This document shows, one piece after another, positions 13,401-24,289 of a stretch of DNA of 64,000 bases. Each line of letters begins with the position of its first letter. The stretch's first letter is position 1. The translations under genes and the position numbers were made by a program. Under the pieces are notes generated by a model that ran no database searches, was not told the DNA's origin, and saw only the letters and a list, made by a program, of their open reading frames with translations. The DNA lies in the NCBI GenBank assembly GCA_902702965.1, contig CACRXP010000018.1, forward strand, positions 130,152 through 194,151, in the 5' to 3' direction. Source of the stretch: Spirometra erinaceieuropaei. Its lineage: Eukaryota > Platyhelminthes > Cestoda > Diphyllobothriidea > Diphyllobothriidae.

Positions 13401-14364
13401 ATCGACAACTTCGCAGTAGTTTTCCGGAAATAACGACAATTCCGCACTTCATATCAACTGTAAATTTGTCCTTTTGTGAACCATGGGGGCGTTTTAGCCA
13501 AAGGATCTCTCAGCTGATCCAGGGGTCATCAGGTCTTTCGGACTGACCGCGTGGTAACTTTAAGCAATGGACAGTTAGTCTTTTAATTTTGGATATACCC
13601 TGACCGGCATGCTGTACTGACGACTTCCAAACGCACAAAACATGCCGAGGATACCTCGTATTTTTATACTAATCAGTTTATTGCACCACCATAATAGTTT
13701 TCTCGTTTTGTTTTCAGGCAGAGCAATGCTAACGAACTGTTCAGTTCTACAAAAATTGAACAACGATTTACGCTTACTGGTGCACATTGCAAACATACGC
13801 ACAGGCCAAAGATTTTTTCACTTAAGGACAATTCCCTTCATTTTTTCGGTGAAAATTAAAGGTCCGTTAAAAGATGTCGTGTGTAGAAGAACAGACACCG
13901 CGGTACGCCTGATGAACTACATCCTAGACTGCACGTTTACAGCTCCAACTGTGAACGTAAAAGCACAGATGGTAGGCCAATTTCTGAATCAGAATTTGAC
14001 ATTACATAGTAATCTTGTCATTCCAACTTTTACTTAACCCCCCCCCTTCCAGTCCCTGGGCGCGATCAACTTCGACGGATATTCTTTGAGTTATCGTCTG
14101 GTGAAACTTAAACTGCTTGGACTGTGCAGTCGTTCCGTGGACACCTTTCGTGCCGCACTCACCTCCGTCACGGCGATCGGGTCGCCAACAAAGATTCGAG
14201 GAAGGGGATACTTACAGAACTTCATATGCGGCCACGAACATCCTCTCATCCAGTCCTGCCGAAGAACACTACTCAATCGGTTTTTAAGCGAGTTAAATGA
14301 GAATATGGTCACAGGACATTCACATGCAGCAGAGGAAAATAGAGTAAACTTTTGGTGCGCATAG
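10433..14364 (+). CDS. secreted 8-cysteine protein, paralogue 2 (3 exons)
   Basis: Exons 10433-10511, 13718-13971 and 14053-14364 have the same lengths (79, 254, 312 nt) and phases as paralogue 1 and also give 214 aa. The start MIFCGIFATSTLLLCCFNYS is a signal peptide with cleavage expected at LS|CNI. By eye, exon 2 aligns without gaps and about 42 of 85 residues are identical. The eight shared cysteines lie at the mature N-terminus, TNCS, VVCRR, LDCTF, GLCSR, FICGH, QSCRR and the FWCA terminus. Donors are GTAAGT and GTAGGC; exon 3 follows a C-rich tract ending in CCAG. Intron 1 (3206 nt) is longer than in paralogue 1, partly because of an inverted SINE (about 11245-11500). Expected to be secreted; the function is unknown, with a TIMP/NTR-like fold as a weak hypothesis. 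About 130 bp upstream of the ATG is also conserved between copies, so promoter or 5' UTR was included in the duplication. Confidence 0.74.
11245..11500 (-). mobile_element. tRNA-derived SINE, minus copy in intron 1 of paralogue 2
   Basis: The inverse shows the head GGGCCCATGGCCCAGTAG, the anticodon-arm-like TTAGATGCGTAGGACTTCTAA and a B-box-like GCGAGTTCAAACCTCGG, then the body with ATGACTGTCTAACGGC and GGCCAGAAATGGCCATTCC. It is absent from the corresponding intron in paralogue 1. Confidence 0.7.
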
Positions 14365-15332
14365 ATGGACTAAGTGAAGGCAGATGTTTGCCAATTCTTC
14401 ATAAATTTAACCTAGTGTGTTTGTTATTAGTTGAGGAAAGTTTGAACTCTCGACACTTACTCAACGCCCGGAATAACCTAAAAACTGTCTTAGGTAGTGA
14501 AACATTGATTGTGTTGACTGAAATTTACCTGCCTTAAGATACACTGTGATGCATGAGCTGGATGAAATCGTGTAAAATAAAAATGTCTCGATGTATATTT
14601 GATAATTTCATCAAGAAAAATTCTAACATACATGATCTGTCCACGAAGCAATGCACAAGTTTCTTTGGTTAAATGGGTGCAAAGCAGCTCCTATATAAAA
14701 GGGATCGAGTACTGATCATTAATACTAAAAATTAAAAACTTAAATATCAAACGTCTAAGGCCAGAGCAGAGCGGAGTCTGTTTAATACATGCAATTAGAG
14801 TGGTACCAGTTCATGTCCGTCGAATTTGTAGGATTTATGCAAGGAGAAATATTACTGAGACGCATATGTATTTTCAACATTTAGTAGCACGTTTTGACCC
14901 CCAGAAATTTACTACGCGACCTCTCCATGAGGCTGGTCAGGTCGACGTTTAAAGACTAGCACATACGAGGTTTTGCGAGAACTTCCACGTGAACGGCGAA
15001 ACTATCTGAACTAAATGACAGACAACTGCATGTTCACAATTTTCAGACTATAAAACAGCAGGACAGGCCGGAGTTCTCGCCGTCCTTTATTTCGTCACAC
15101 TCCTGACTAAAGAACCTCGATTAAACAGAGTTCATTTACTGCGCACTGCCATTCAGTTTGTAAATTGTCGAATTTAGTCTGTAATGTGTGTTGTTAACAA
15201 ATAATCAGGCCAGGTTAGTCGAGTATGTGTTGTCATTTGCAAGCAAAAAAGGCATCATACTGGAATAAATAAATATCCGTCAGCTCTTTCCGTTAAAGTT
15301 TTGAGAATCCACATGAAATGAGATCTGTTATC

Positions 15333-15400
15333 ATGTCGCCTATGACCTTTTGCCGCCTAGAGTCTGCCCTGAGCACGTATGGCAACTATAAAAGCTGGAA
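15333..15400 (+). pseudogene. exon-1-like remnant of the 8-Cys gene family (unit 2)
   Basis: Counterpart of the remnant at 5155-5211: MSPMTFCRLESALSTYGNY reads as a diverged version of the same exon-1-like segment. It lacks a hydrophobic signal core and no later exons follow. Its presence in both units means it predates the segmental duplication. Confidence 0.28.
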
Positions 15401-15619
15401 AGAGCCCTAGATTCACAAAAAACTTTCAGATGTTTACGTGATCTCATGACCGTTTTTGAAGTTTCACTCGAAAATGCAGCAGGAATTTCCCTTTTACAGA
15501 CCTCGTATTTCAATACAACCGTATTTTTGAAAAGCGAATCTATACAGCTGATTTGTAAAATAATCAGTTTATGCATGTGGCCATCCTTTGAAGATTGGAA
15601 GCTCTGGCAGATATGCGTG

Positions 15620-18570
15620 ACGGCCACTGTTCGATTTAAATTGGTGGCAACACTCGGATATTGAGGGGTAGGGTAGTTTCTTGCATCGTCCAGTATGACA
15701 TTCGCATGTGTTTCATTTTAATAAATGGATGTCCATAGAATTCCGTCGATTGTTCGATGGACGGGGATGCTTAGAAATAGGAGATAAGTATCAATTTGCA
15801 TTTCGAATGTGAACTAATTTCCTGTATCGTCAAGTTGATAGCGTTCTGAGTTATTTCCTTTTGATCTTCCTCAACATCAACAAGCGCGCCGTTTCCAATG
15901 AAGGATTAGGTAACGGAAGATCCACAGTCTTGGGTTTCTGGAATGAAAGCCAAATGCATGTGGCTCAATAAAAGCTAATAGTTTTGCTGATAGTTTTGGC
16001 TGATTTCCAAACACAGCTCAATGATTTAAAGTAAGGCAGTAGCTCGAACATCAACGCTGGTGTCCATCAGGGAAAATTGTGATGCATTATAATTATTCTT
16101 CTTCTTTATTCGTATTCTTCCAATTTCATACTCAAAAGAAGAGTATAATTCGGTTTCAAAAAGTTTCTAATTGTGAGATTTTTTAATACCGTTAAATGGC
16201 CGTTCATGAAACGTCATGTATCTGCATTTACGAATGTGGCTTGTAAATTTAAGAATGTTGCTCAAATCCTCTGCTTAAATTCATGAACCTCATATGGTCT
16301 CCTCTTAACACCGATAAGAAATGCATGGTTTTCCGTACATAAAAAATATACAGCTTATAGTTTTAAAACCCTGAATGCAAGTGTAACAGCAGGCGGGTTC
16401 AAAATCATTGGGGAATTAGAAAATTTTTATAAAGCCGAATTTTACTCTTCTTTTAAGTACGCAATTAGAAGAAGACGTGATTATTTACCGAATAGCTAAA
16501 CGAATTAATATTTTATGCATGTTTTCTGTGAAATGTAATTTAATTTTCAAGGGCATTGAAAATCAATGAGAAAATTGCATGCTACCTAAGAAGTCATTAT
16601 TTTGCAGAGTATAGAGCTTGCATGCAGCCGAAAATAAGTTCTTTTGAAGGCCGACAGCCTGTGGTAAATGGAACATTATAGATTTATAATGCATCATGAT
16701 TAGTTCTACAAGACTACTTAATTTATCTTTTCGAAATTTTTTTTGATACTTCGTGAGTTAGCCCATCTACTGTAAAAGCGTTTGTGACGACCACTGGCCG
16801 AATTAAGAGGTTGTCGACAACACTCAGATTTTGAGAGTTATGGTAGAGTTTTGCATTGTCTAGTAAGACTTTCGCACGCGTTTTATTTCGTTTAACAAAT
16901 TTTACCTAGCATTCCGTCGATCTTTTATGAATGGGGATACCAAGAAATAGGAGTTGATTGTCAATTTGTATTGTGAATGTGAACTAATTTTCTATATTGT
17001 TGTGTCAATGGCGTTGTGAACTGTTTCCGGTTGATTTTCCTCAACATCAACAACTCCGAAGTCTACAATGTATAATTAACTAACGAAGAGCCTTAGTCTT
17101 GGGTTTCTGTCAAGAAATCCAGATGCAAGTGCTTCATTTAAGGCTTGATTATTTACTTATAGTATTGGCGATTGAATAAGAAGCGGGTTTCCAAACACAG
17201 CTCAATGATTTAATGTAAGGCAGTGACTAGAACATTCATAAAGGGGTCCATTAGGGAAAATTGTGATGTCTGCTAATTATTCTACAAACTACACAGCGTT
17301 CACAATGTCACGCCGGCAAACGTTCTCGTTGTCGTCGATGTCTGCAGCCAGTTCACCACTAAGTAGTTTCTCGTCCACAGCAACTACTTGCATTTTTTCA
17401 GCAAGGTGACCTTCCGTCGCCCATCCTGTTGAATATCGTCATTGGGTGAATCCTCCAAAGGGTTTTGACGGTGTCAACTTTGTACCCCTGCACCGGCTGA
17501 TGGAAGCAAATATTTTAATGATATTGCTCAATTAGCGTCAAGCTGTACTGATGCGTGGAGAACAGCAAAAAAGTTGGATGCGGTCTATGGATCAATTAGT
17601 ATGACGAAATGAAGCGTCTTCTATTTAACTATCCGGCCAGAAGGCGCGCTCTGAACTAACGGCAGTCAGCCCTACGAAGGAGAGGAAAAAATTCTGCGTT
17701 CCAATGGAGTTTTATTTCAATTAATAAAAAAGTATTTTCCCCTTAAATATGGGACTGAACGCTCGTGGTGAAGGAACTTGAAGACTACTTAAACTGACAA
17801 GAAAACTTTAATCAGTATGAATGTATTTTGATCCTAAATGATATTATTTTGGGTTTCTGTGACCTTAAACTTAAAGCCACGAGAATATTGCGAATACAAG
17901 GCGACATCAAGGTATTGTCCTGTCTTAGGAATATTTTCAGAAGAGAGTTGAAACTCGTTTTCTACCTGTCAGCGGCCTCACCAGGACAAGGCCGATTAAG
18001 AAAGTGGTTTTCCCGCATTGCTAAAAAGTTAGCAGATCTGCGTAAATAAATCCCAGCAAGGTAACTTTATAGCACTTAGTGACGGCCACTGTTCGATTTA
18101 ACAGGTTGTTGGCAACACTCGGATTTTGAGAAATACGGTAGTTTCTCGCAGAGTCTATTATGACTTTCGCACGCGTTTCAATTCGCTAAGTGGATGTTAG
18201 TAACACCACATTAATTCTTCTATGAACAAACATATCTGACAATGGGAGTTCATTGGCAACTTCCTTTTCGAAAGTAAATTAATTCCTTGAGTTACTGAGC
18301 TGATGGCGCTGTGAAGTGTTTCCGGTTGATCTTCCGTAACATCAACAAACGCGTCGTCTACAATCCAAGATTAGCTAGCGAAAGAGCCTCAGCTTTGGGT
18401 TCCTAAATCTTCACCTCAGCAAAAATGTCAGAGGCAGGGACTCGCTTAATTGCTGTAAGTAGCGGCGATTGAATGAAAAACTGGTTTTTAAACACAGATC
18501 GATGAGTTGAAATAAGGAAGTTGTTAGAACGTCCATTTTGTAGGACTGGAGGATTTAATAAGTGAAAAGA
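15620..18570 (+). repeat. 3'-flank module repeated three times
   Basis: A module of about 450-550 bp that closes duplication unit 1 (5490-6060) recurs at 15620-16080, 16780-17290 and 18065-18570. Shared marks are CACTCGGATxTTGAGxxxTAxGGTAG, TTTCGCACGCGTTT, a TTCCGGTTGATCTTCC-type stretch with CATCAACAA, AAGAGCC...CTTGGGTTTCT and AACACAGCTCAATGATTTAA. The module at 16780 starts directly after the truncated palindromic element. No coding potential is obvious. Confidence 0.6.
16110..16772. mobile_element. palindromic TA-flanked element, 5'-truncated copy
   Basis: Matches the central and right parts of the 9120-10061 element (TACTCAAAAGAAGAGTATAATTC region through CATCTACTG at the end, followed by TA). 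The left arm is missing; the sequence before about 16110 belongs to unit 2. Confidence 0.7.
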
Positions 18571-18599
18571 CTGACGCCTCCTAATCCGATTAAAAGTTA

Positions 18600-18862
18600 T
18601 ACGACGTTATTAATGTCTTACGGGCAAAAATAGTCGCTGTGGTCGATGCCTACGACAAGTTCACCACGGAGTAATTTCTCGTCCACAGCAATTACTTGCA
18701 TTCCTTCAACAAGTTTGCATACTGCCGCCCTGTTGAATGGCGCCATTGGTTGAGTCTTCGAAAGTGCTTTGACGGTTTCAACTTTGCATCCATGCAGCGG
18801 CTGATGGCTCCGAATATATATTGTTCAGTTAGCATCAAGCTGTATCTATTCATAGAGGGCAG
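18600..18862 (-). other. short open frame conserved between two repeats
   Basis: Minus-strand frame of about 69 codons including KVETVKALSKTQPMAPFN, VEGMQVIAVDEKLLRGEL and VVGIDHSDYFCP. A diverged copy at about 17310-17540 keeps parts (KVDTVKTLWRIHPM) but is broken by frameshifts and stops. It could be a remnant of a retroelement polyprotein or of a host gene; I do not recognise the family. No start codon or splice sites could be fixed. Confidence 0.25.
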
Positions 18863-19309
18863 TGACGGGGTTGAATGACGTCAGTAGATCAGTCAGAAAG
18901 TCGAACAACGCTGAGAGGACTAAGACATCGCGAAGAAGGAGGCACGATCGATAGGACAAGAGCCTTATTCGCCTAACATCTCGGATTCCTGCTTAAACAC
19001 ATCATCCGGGGCAGTAACAGATACGGGTCAAAAACTAATTTTCTGCCTGTTATCGGTATACTAGGGCAAGATCGTTGAAGGGTATGAGTTTTTCACATTG
19101 CTGAAAAGCAAGCGTCAGGATTTCACTTTCAAAGAAATCATCCGTACTAGAGAAAATTAAATGGGAAGGTGTTTTATAGACACAGGTCTATAATTTAGAT
19201 TAAGACAGTTGCGAAGACATCCATGTTGTAGGTCTGAGCAAGTTCATCGGTAGTAATGATAGTGCCTGATAATTGTTTTGAATACTACGACATTTCTAGC
19301 GTCGTTTTC

Positions 19310-19640
19310 ACGATACCCAGAGTGTGCTCAAGAGCGAGCTGAGGGTATATAAGGTGACAAGCGTGTGATTTAGTCTATAGCGAATGAAGACTTGTGCGGC
19401 ATCTACTGCACTCTCTCCTCCTTCCCCACCAGGACCCGGTGTCAATACATAGTCAGGAAGACCGGAGGCCGGGGGTACGCAGGTAGATGACACGATCGAG
19501 TCCGCAGCCTGGCGCCCCACTCCACGCCTCCTGGTTCACGCAGCAAATGACTAGGTGTTTGACCAACCACAACAGAAGGAGCTGTCGCGACCGGAGCCCC
19601 ACCTAGGTGTGCCGCCACAGTTGGCTCGGATCCCACGCAG
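19310..19640 (-). repeat. dispersed repeat family R2, minus copy
   Basis: Inverse of the 29570-30050 copy: CACTCTCTCCTCCTTCCCCA, GGACCCGGTGTCAA and GACCGGAGGC marks. It is followed directly by a LINE-type 3' UTR in plus orientation, the same arrangement as at 41080-41345. Confidence 0.55.
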
Positions 19641-19649
19641 TAAGAATGC

Positions 19650-19870
19650 TATAAAGGCCACAGTAAGAAAAAGCCATTGCAGCCTAACTCTCAGACCACC
19701 ACCCGGCCACTCCACATCAGCATACGCAACACTGGGCCGACCCCGAGGTCCAATTCATTCCGTCAGTTGGCAACCTTCCAAGCCACGTCTTAAAGCGCAC
19801 TGTGATAGCCTCAAGCTCGTCAGGTTGTTTATAGTAAAGAAAGTGCGCTGAGTCGTCGAGCTCACCCTTC
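19650..19870 (+). mobile_element. LINE 3'-terminal fragment (3' UTR)
   Basis: CAGCCTAACTCTCAGACCACC, CAGTTGGCAACCTTCCAAGCCACG and the following tail match the sequence downstream of the LINE RT frame at 41850-41950. No coding part is left. Confidence 0.5.
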
Positions 19871-20281
19871 CTTTCCTTTCCCAGGCCCTAGCCACTGTTC
19901 GAGCTGCTCAGTCGACAGATGCGGGGAATGGACGCCGTGGCTGCCATATCAAGTAGACTTGTGTGCGTGCGCCAAATGCACGACCTGGCCACAAGCACCA
20001 GGATTTCACACAACGGGGGTGCGGCGGCGTACATTTGCCATGCGTGAGTGTGCCGTAGTTCGCGTTACGAAGGAGCCGTTTCAGTCTAGCTCTCGGTCCA
20101 CCAGTCCGCAACACTACACAAACATTCACACAACTGGGCAGTCTGCGTGGACTGAGTCGGGACGTCAGTTAGCAGCCTTTTAAGCCACGGTATTTGATGC
20201 ACCGTGATAGTCTCGCACTCCGATCACACATGCAGCAGAGGAGTTGCATGGAAACGGGTTCGAGATGCGAACTTTCCACTT

Positions 20282-22547
20282 TTATGGGAGGTGAAAATTG
20301 GATGTCTCTGGTAGGCGATGCTGTCGTGTGAAGGTAGATGTAGTAGTGTGGTGCGGCCGACGGTTATTTACCGCAGGTTTTCGTGAATGCGCTCGTGGCC
20401 TAATAGGTCCATGCAGTGAGTGAATGTGTGGGTAAATTGAGTGCGGCTGGGGGCGAATGCGCAAGTGTAGGTTGATGCTCCAGGCACTGATTTGTCAGTC
20501 TCTGTGCGATAGATCGGTAAATGAACCACCAGACCGATGTGTGCTGCGAATGTATGGAGACACTGTGGAAAGAAAAAGGCGGTGGTGTCAGTGTCGTTTT
20601 GGAGATGGTGGCAGTGGAGGAGCTGTTGATTGTGGACGCGCTGGGCGACGGCGTGTGTTTTTGTCGAGGCGGCGGTCAATTTCGATCTTGTGGATACGCA
20701 TGTGACTGAATAGGCCCATGTGGTGAGTGAATGTGCGAGGGACAGTGTGGACAGTGGAGGCGGGTGCGGCGAATGTAGGTTAATGCTCCAGGCACTGGTT
20801 CGCTAGCTTCTGTGCGATGGATTCGCAAGTGACCGACCAGGCCGATGTGAGGTGAAGGTGCGGTCGCAATTTGGACAGATATGGATAGAGTTCACATCGC
20901 CGAAGTTGACACCGGAGAGCTTGTTGTTCGTTGGCGTGTCAGGATTGGGTGAGGTGGTGATGCGTACAGGAGCTGTCGTAGCGAAGTGAAGCAGATGTTG
21001 GAGAGGAGGAGGAGGAGGAGGAGGAGGAGGAGGAGGAGGAGGAGGAGGATGGTAGTGGGTATTCAGTAGTGTGGTCAGTGTTGGCTGTCGACGTGGGGGG
21101 CGAGGCAGAGGTGGACGGTGGGGCATCGGGCGGAGTCGTTCGGGTGCTACAAATGATACGATTATGCTTAATAAGATCAATAAGTGTCCCAAACGTTCAC
21201 TGACAACGTGGGCCGGTCGGGGCGACTGAGCATGTGCATTGCGAGGTGAGCACAGTTGAGATTTGCGAACCTCGCGTTTGCCTTTGGCGACGATGATGCG
21301 ATTGACTCCGAAGATCGTGACGCCTGTATTCACTGTCCACTTCCAAATCGGTTGGTCCATGTCGAGGTCATCTCAGTTGGCCGACGCTTCAGGCAGGTCT
21401 TCAGGGTATCCTTATAGCTACGAACTCGCCCTTTTTGTCAGCGGGAACCCGTGGCGACACCTCCATAGAAGAGCCGTTTGGATGGCCGCTCATCGTCCCT
21501 GCAGCGCAGTTGCAACTGTCGCAGCATGGCGCAGATGCTGAGGACTTTCGTCCGTTCCAATACATCAGTGTCCGGGACCCGGTCCTGCCACCTCAGCTTC
21601 AGTATCCATCGAAGACAGCTGAGGTAAAATTGGTTGTGTTTTCGCGCCGCTTCTTTTACGCCGTCCAGGTCTCCGCTCCGTATAGCAGCGTCGGCAGGAA
21701 GACTGCCCCGTACCTCTTCAGTTTGGTGTTGAGATGGAGACCGCGGCGGTTCAAGATTTGTCTCTGTGCAGACGGCCGAAGGCTTGACTGGATTTGGAAA
21801 TCCGGCGGGTCACTTCATGATGGATTTTAGTGGTGTGTAAGAGTGTGCTGCCCAGGTAGGTGAAGTTGTCCACTATTTGCAGTTGGGCGCTGTTCACGTT
21901 GATTTGAGGTACAATGTAGGCAGCGTCGGGTGGTGGTTAATGCATGGCCACTGTCTCCTCCGTGTTCAGGACCAGAAATAAGTTGTCGCAGGCGGTTGCG
22001 AAGAGGACCATGCTCCTTTGTATGTCTCCTTCGGAGATGGCGTTGAAAGCGCAGTCGTCGACAAAGAGAAGTTCGTAGACGGTGGCTGTGAATACACGCG
22101 ACTGGAAGTGCACCCGCCGCCGATTGAGGAGGTGGCCGTCCGTCCTGTGGCAATGCGTATCCCGGGTGTTTATCACGGCAGGCTTTCATCAACATGACAG
22201 AGAACATGAGACTGAAGAGCGTAGGCGCGAAGACGCAGCCCTACGTTGGTCACTGCGAATGCCTCTGGAACGGCTCCATTGTCCGTGACTCGCGCCATCA
22301 TGCCATCGTGGTGCTGACGCACCGTCTGAGTGAATAGCGCGGAACACCCGAAAATTTGTATGATTCTCCACAGTCCTTCACGATTCACCGTACCAAAGGC
22401 TTTCGCTAGACTCGTATGTTGCCCAGATCCGGTTTTCCTCCGCACGACACTGTCTAAAAATTCATCGTTAGGGCTTCTGCTTACGTTGATGACCAAGAAG
22501 GAGGTGTGAAGTGTCAGTTCCATCTCCAACATGAGTGAAAGCAACAA
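20282..22547 (-). mobile_element. degenerate LINE 3' half: reverse transcriptase plus C2H2 zinc fingers
   Basis: Minus strand, read from high to low coordinate: an RT finger/palm segment (AFGTVNREGLWRIIQIFGC, 22300-22430), the catalytic block LLFVDDC (about 22040-22060), the thumb-like [15 protein letters not shown] and [10 protein letters not shown] (about 21640-21760), then C2H2 zinc fingers: CPNCDRTFTS with HIGLVGHLRIH in another frame (about 20820-20905), CPHCP with HHMGLFSHMRIH (about 20680-20765), and LLGHERIHE (about 20385-20410). Many frameshifts and stops, so it is dead. RT clade is uncertain (RTE-like guess). The (GGA)n run at about 21000-21050 lies inside the former ORF and encodes prolines. 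Confidence 0.7.
21000..21050. repeat. GGA microsatellite
   Basis: About 16 GGA units in a row. On the minus strand they encode a polyproline tract between the RT part and the zinc fingers of the LINE. Confidence 0.9.
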
Positions 22548-22980
22548 GTGCCATTATTGAGGACAGTATTTAATACGGGTGACTTTTGTGCAGGGGTCTT
22601 GCATTGTTCAAAGAAAACAGTCGCTATGCTGCTGCATGCCTATGAAAATCGATGGCTGCCCCTCTCCATCGAGGACGGTCGGTCTTGGAGCAATAATTGG
22701 TTGATGGTTGGCATCCCGGTCGTTACTCGTCGCTATTTCATCACGGATGTTGGGTGTTGGCATGATGATTGCTCAACTGCCTGGCACGCTGGCTTTGGCA
22801 TTAGGACTAGTACTCGTCTGTGCGCTTCCTGTTTGGCTGATTACTTCTCTTAGACAAGGTCTCAGCACCAAATATGGAAGAGGGTGATCATTGCACTTGT
22901 TAACAGACTAATGGCCAGTGAACCATGACTCAAGAAACTCGCAGCCCACGCGACTATCGCCTCTCACAAGAATCTCGGTC
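22548..22980. other. spacer between two degenerate retroelements
   Basis: No gene seen. About 22680-22800 shares a module (GGTTGATGGTTGGCATCCCG, GATGATTGCTCAAC) with 37400-37500. Confidence 0.4.
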
Positions 22981-23803
22981 CCGTCGAGTGTGCCAAAACT
23001 TGAGACGTGGGATCATTCCTTCGCACTGCCACCGCGTGTTAGACCGTTCGCGTTCGGAGCAGTCTTCCAGTTTGAGTGAAGTATTTGCTTCGACCGCAAA
23101 CGAATTCAAGACGTTTTTTCCTGTGGCAGCGGGTCATGTGGTCTAATTACCTGACGCCTGATGGCTGCTTCCGGTCTGAGTGCAACTGCAGCTCCAAGTA
23201 GAGCATGAAAGTGGCAGACGGCCGACGACGTTTTTGACGTGCTGAAGCACTCGCCAGCATTTGGGGTCCAGACGGTTTGGCCCTTCATATCGTTTGCATA
23301 CGCGCCGGATGACGGGTGAATATTTGGTCTGAACACCCGTCGAAAGTATTGTAGTTCGGGAATATGGTCTTCTCGTCCACTTGCGTGCATCTCAACACCC
23401 CGATAGAGCGTCCTTACACAAGTGCGTCTGTGGTTGATTTGGCGGTTGTTGCTGTTGAGGTTCAGCACTTACTTCCTATTTGTCACTTTCCTGTATCCTT
23501 TAGTTTTCAAGCCACCACAAATTTACACACGAGGACATCCAGTAAGGCTATTAGGTTGTTTTTATCCTCTTCCATTGTAAATTATAGGCCTGGGAAGACA
23601 GCGTCGAGACGTTCTCTGAATGTCAGCAACTGACTCCGGTCGATAATGACGGGGGAATCATCTACATACCGGGCCCAGAATTTCAGTCCGTAGTGTTGGA
23701 TGGCCAGTGACTCGTGCCGCTGCAGAGTACCCCAGCGAAGAGACTCAAAATCTATGAATCCATTAGTGTGACTCATCTTGTCGCAGACTGTTCTGCCAAA
23801 CAT
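22980..23803 (-). mobile_element. degenerate Penelope-like element (RT and downstream part)
   Basis: Minus strand: the RT motif WARYVDDSPVIIDRSQLLTF with RERLDAVFPGL (23582-23690), then LNSNNRQINHRRTCVRTLYR and ALRPEAAIRRQVIRP.DPLP (23106-23468), which in this family precede the GIY-YIG domain. YVDD is the PLE catalytic box. Frameshifts and stops throughout. The GIY-YIG part is decayed or absent toward 22980. Confidence 0.7.
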
Positions 23804-24254
23804 GAAGTCCGTTGTGAAAAAAAAAACTTCAGAAGCTGAAGGACATGGGCGCGTCCAAACCGGTTCCGGCTAGTCGCATTTTCCTTGTGGCAGTAGCTTA
23901 ATGGTCTTGATTATCAGATCCTGGGGAATAGAAATCAAGAGGGACATGACACCGAAAGGTACCCCATTTGGCAGAAACGTTACGCATTTAGGTTATTCAA
24001 GACTTGTACTGGGGAAAAGATCGTGATGTCCGACTCATCCGTCAAGAACTTGAGACACCGGAACAGCCAATTCGCTAGTTTGTACGTTATTTGTACAATG
24101 TGGATGAACGCTCTACTATTGATGGTCGCCACTGTTGACTTCCAGATTAGCCATTCTCTGAAATCGATGACCACCCAAACCATCAAGCGTCGGAAGTTCA
24201 ATAACAAACAGTCATAGCAGATGTATGCGGAGCTACCTGCTCAAATGCAGATCC

Positions 24255-24286
24255 CGACATTTCATGAGTTAGCTCATCCGCCGTAA
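24255..24286. mobile_element. isolated right end of the palindromic element family
   Basis: CATTTCATGAGTTAGCTCAT followed by CCGCCGTAAC resembles the right tip of the family; no left arm is seen nearby. A similar isolated tip lies at about 37847-37882 and another, in left-end orientation, at about 43238-43265. Confidence 0.45.
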
Positions 24287-24289
24287 CTG

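Larger units (their letters stand above)
8360..16080 (+). repeat. segmental duplication unit 2
   Basis: Tandem counterpart of unit 1 in the same orientation. It is longer mainly because of later insertions: the palindromic element 9120-10061, a SINE at about 11245-11500, and extra sequence in intron 1 that includes a block at 12055-12200 shared with 39055-39190. Removing the 942-bp element brings the distance from the 8.5-kb block to exon 1 close to the distance in unit 1. Confidence 0.65.

Noticed and set aside
21001..21050. Functional G-quadruplex or promoter element
   Set aside because: The GGA run lies in the coding part of a dead LINE and is explained as a microsatellite expansion.
20803..21360. 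185-aa proline-rich protein on the minus strand
   Set aside because: The polyproline run is a GGA microsatellite inside a decayed LINE ORF; the C-terminal CPNCDRTFTS is a zinc-finger remnant of the same element.
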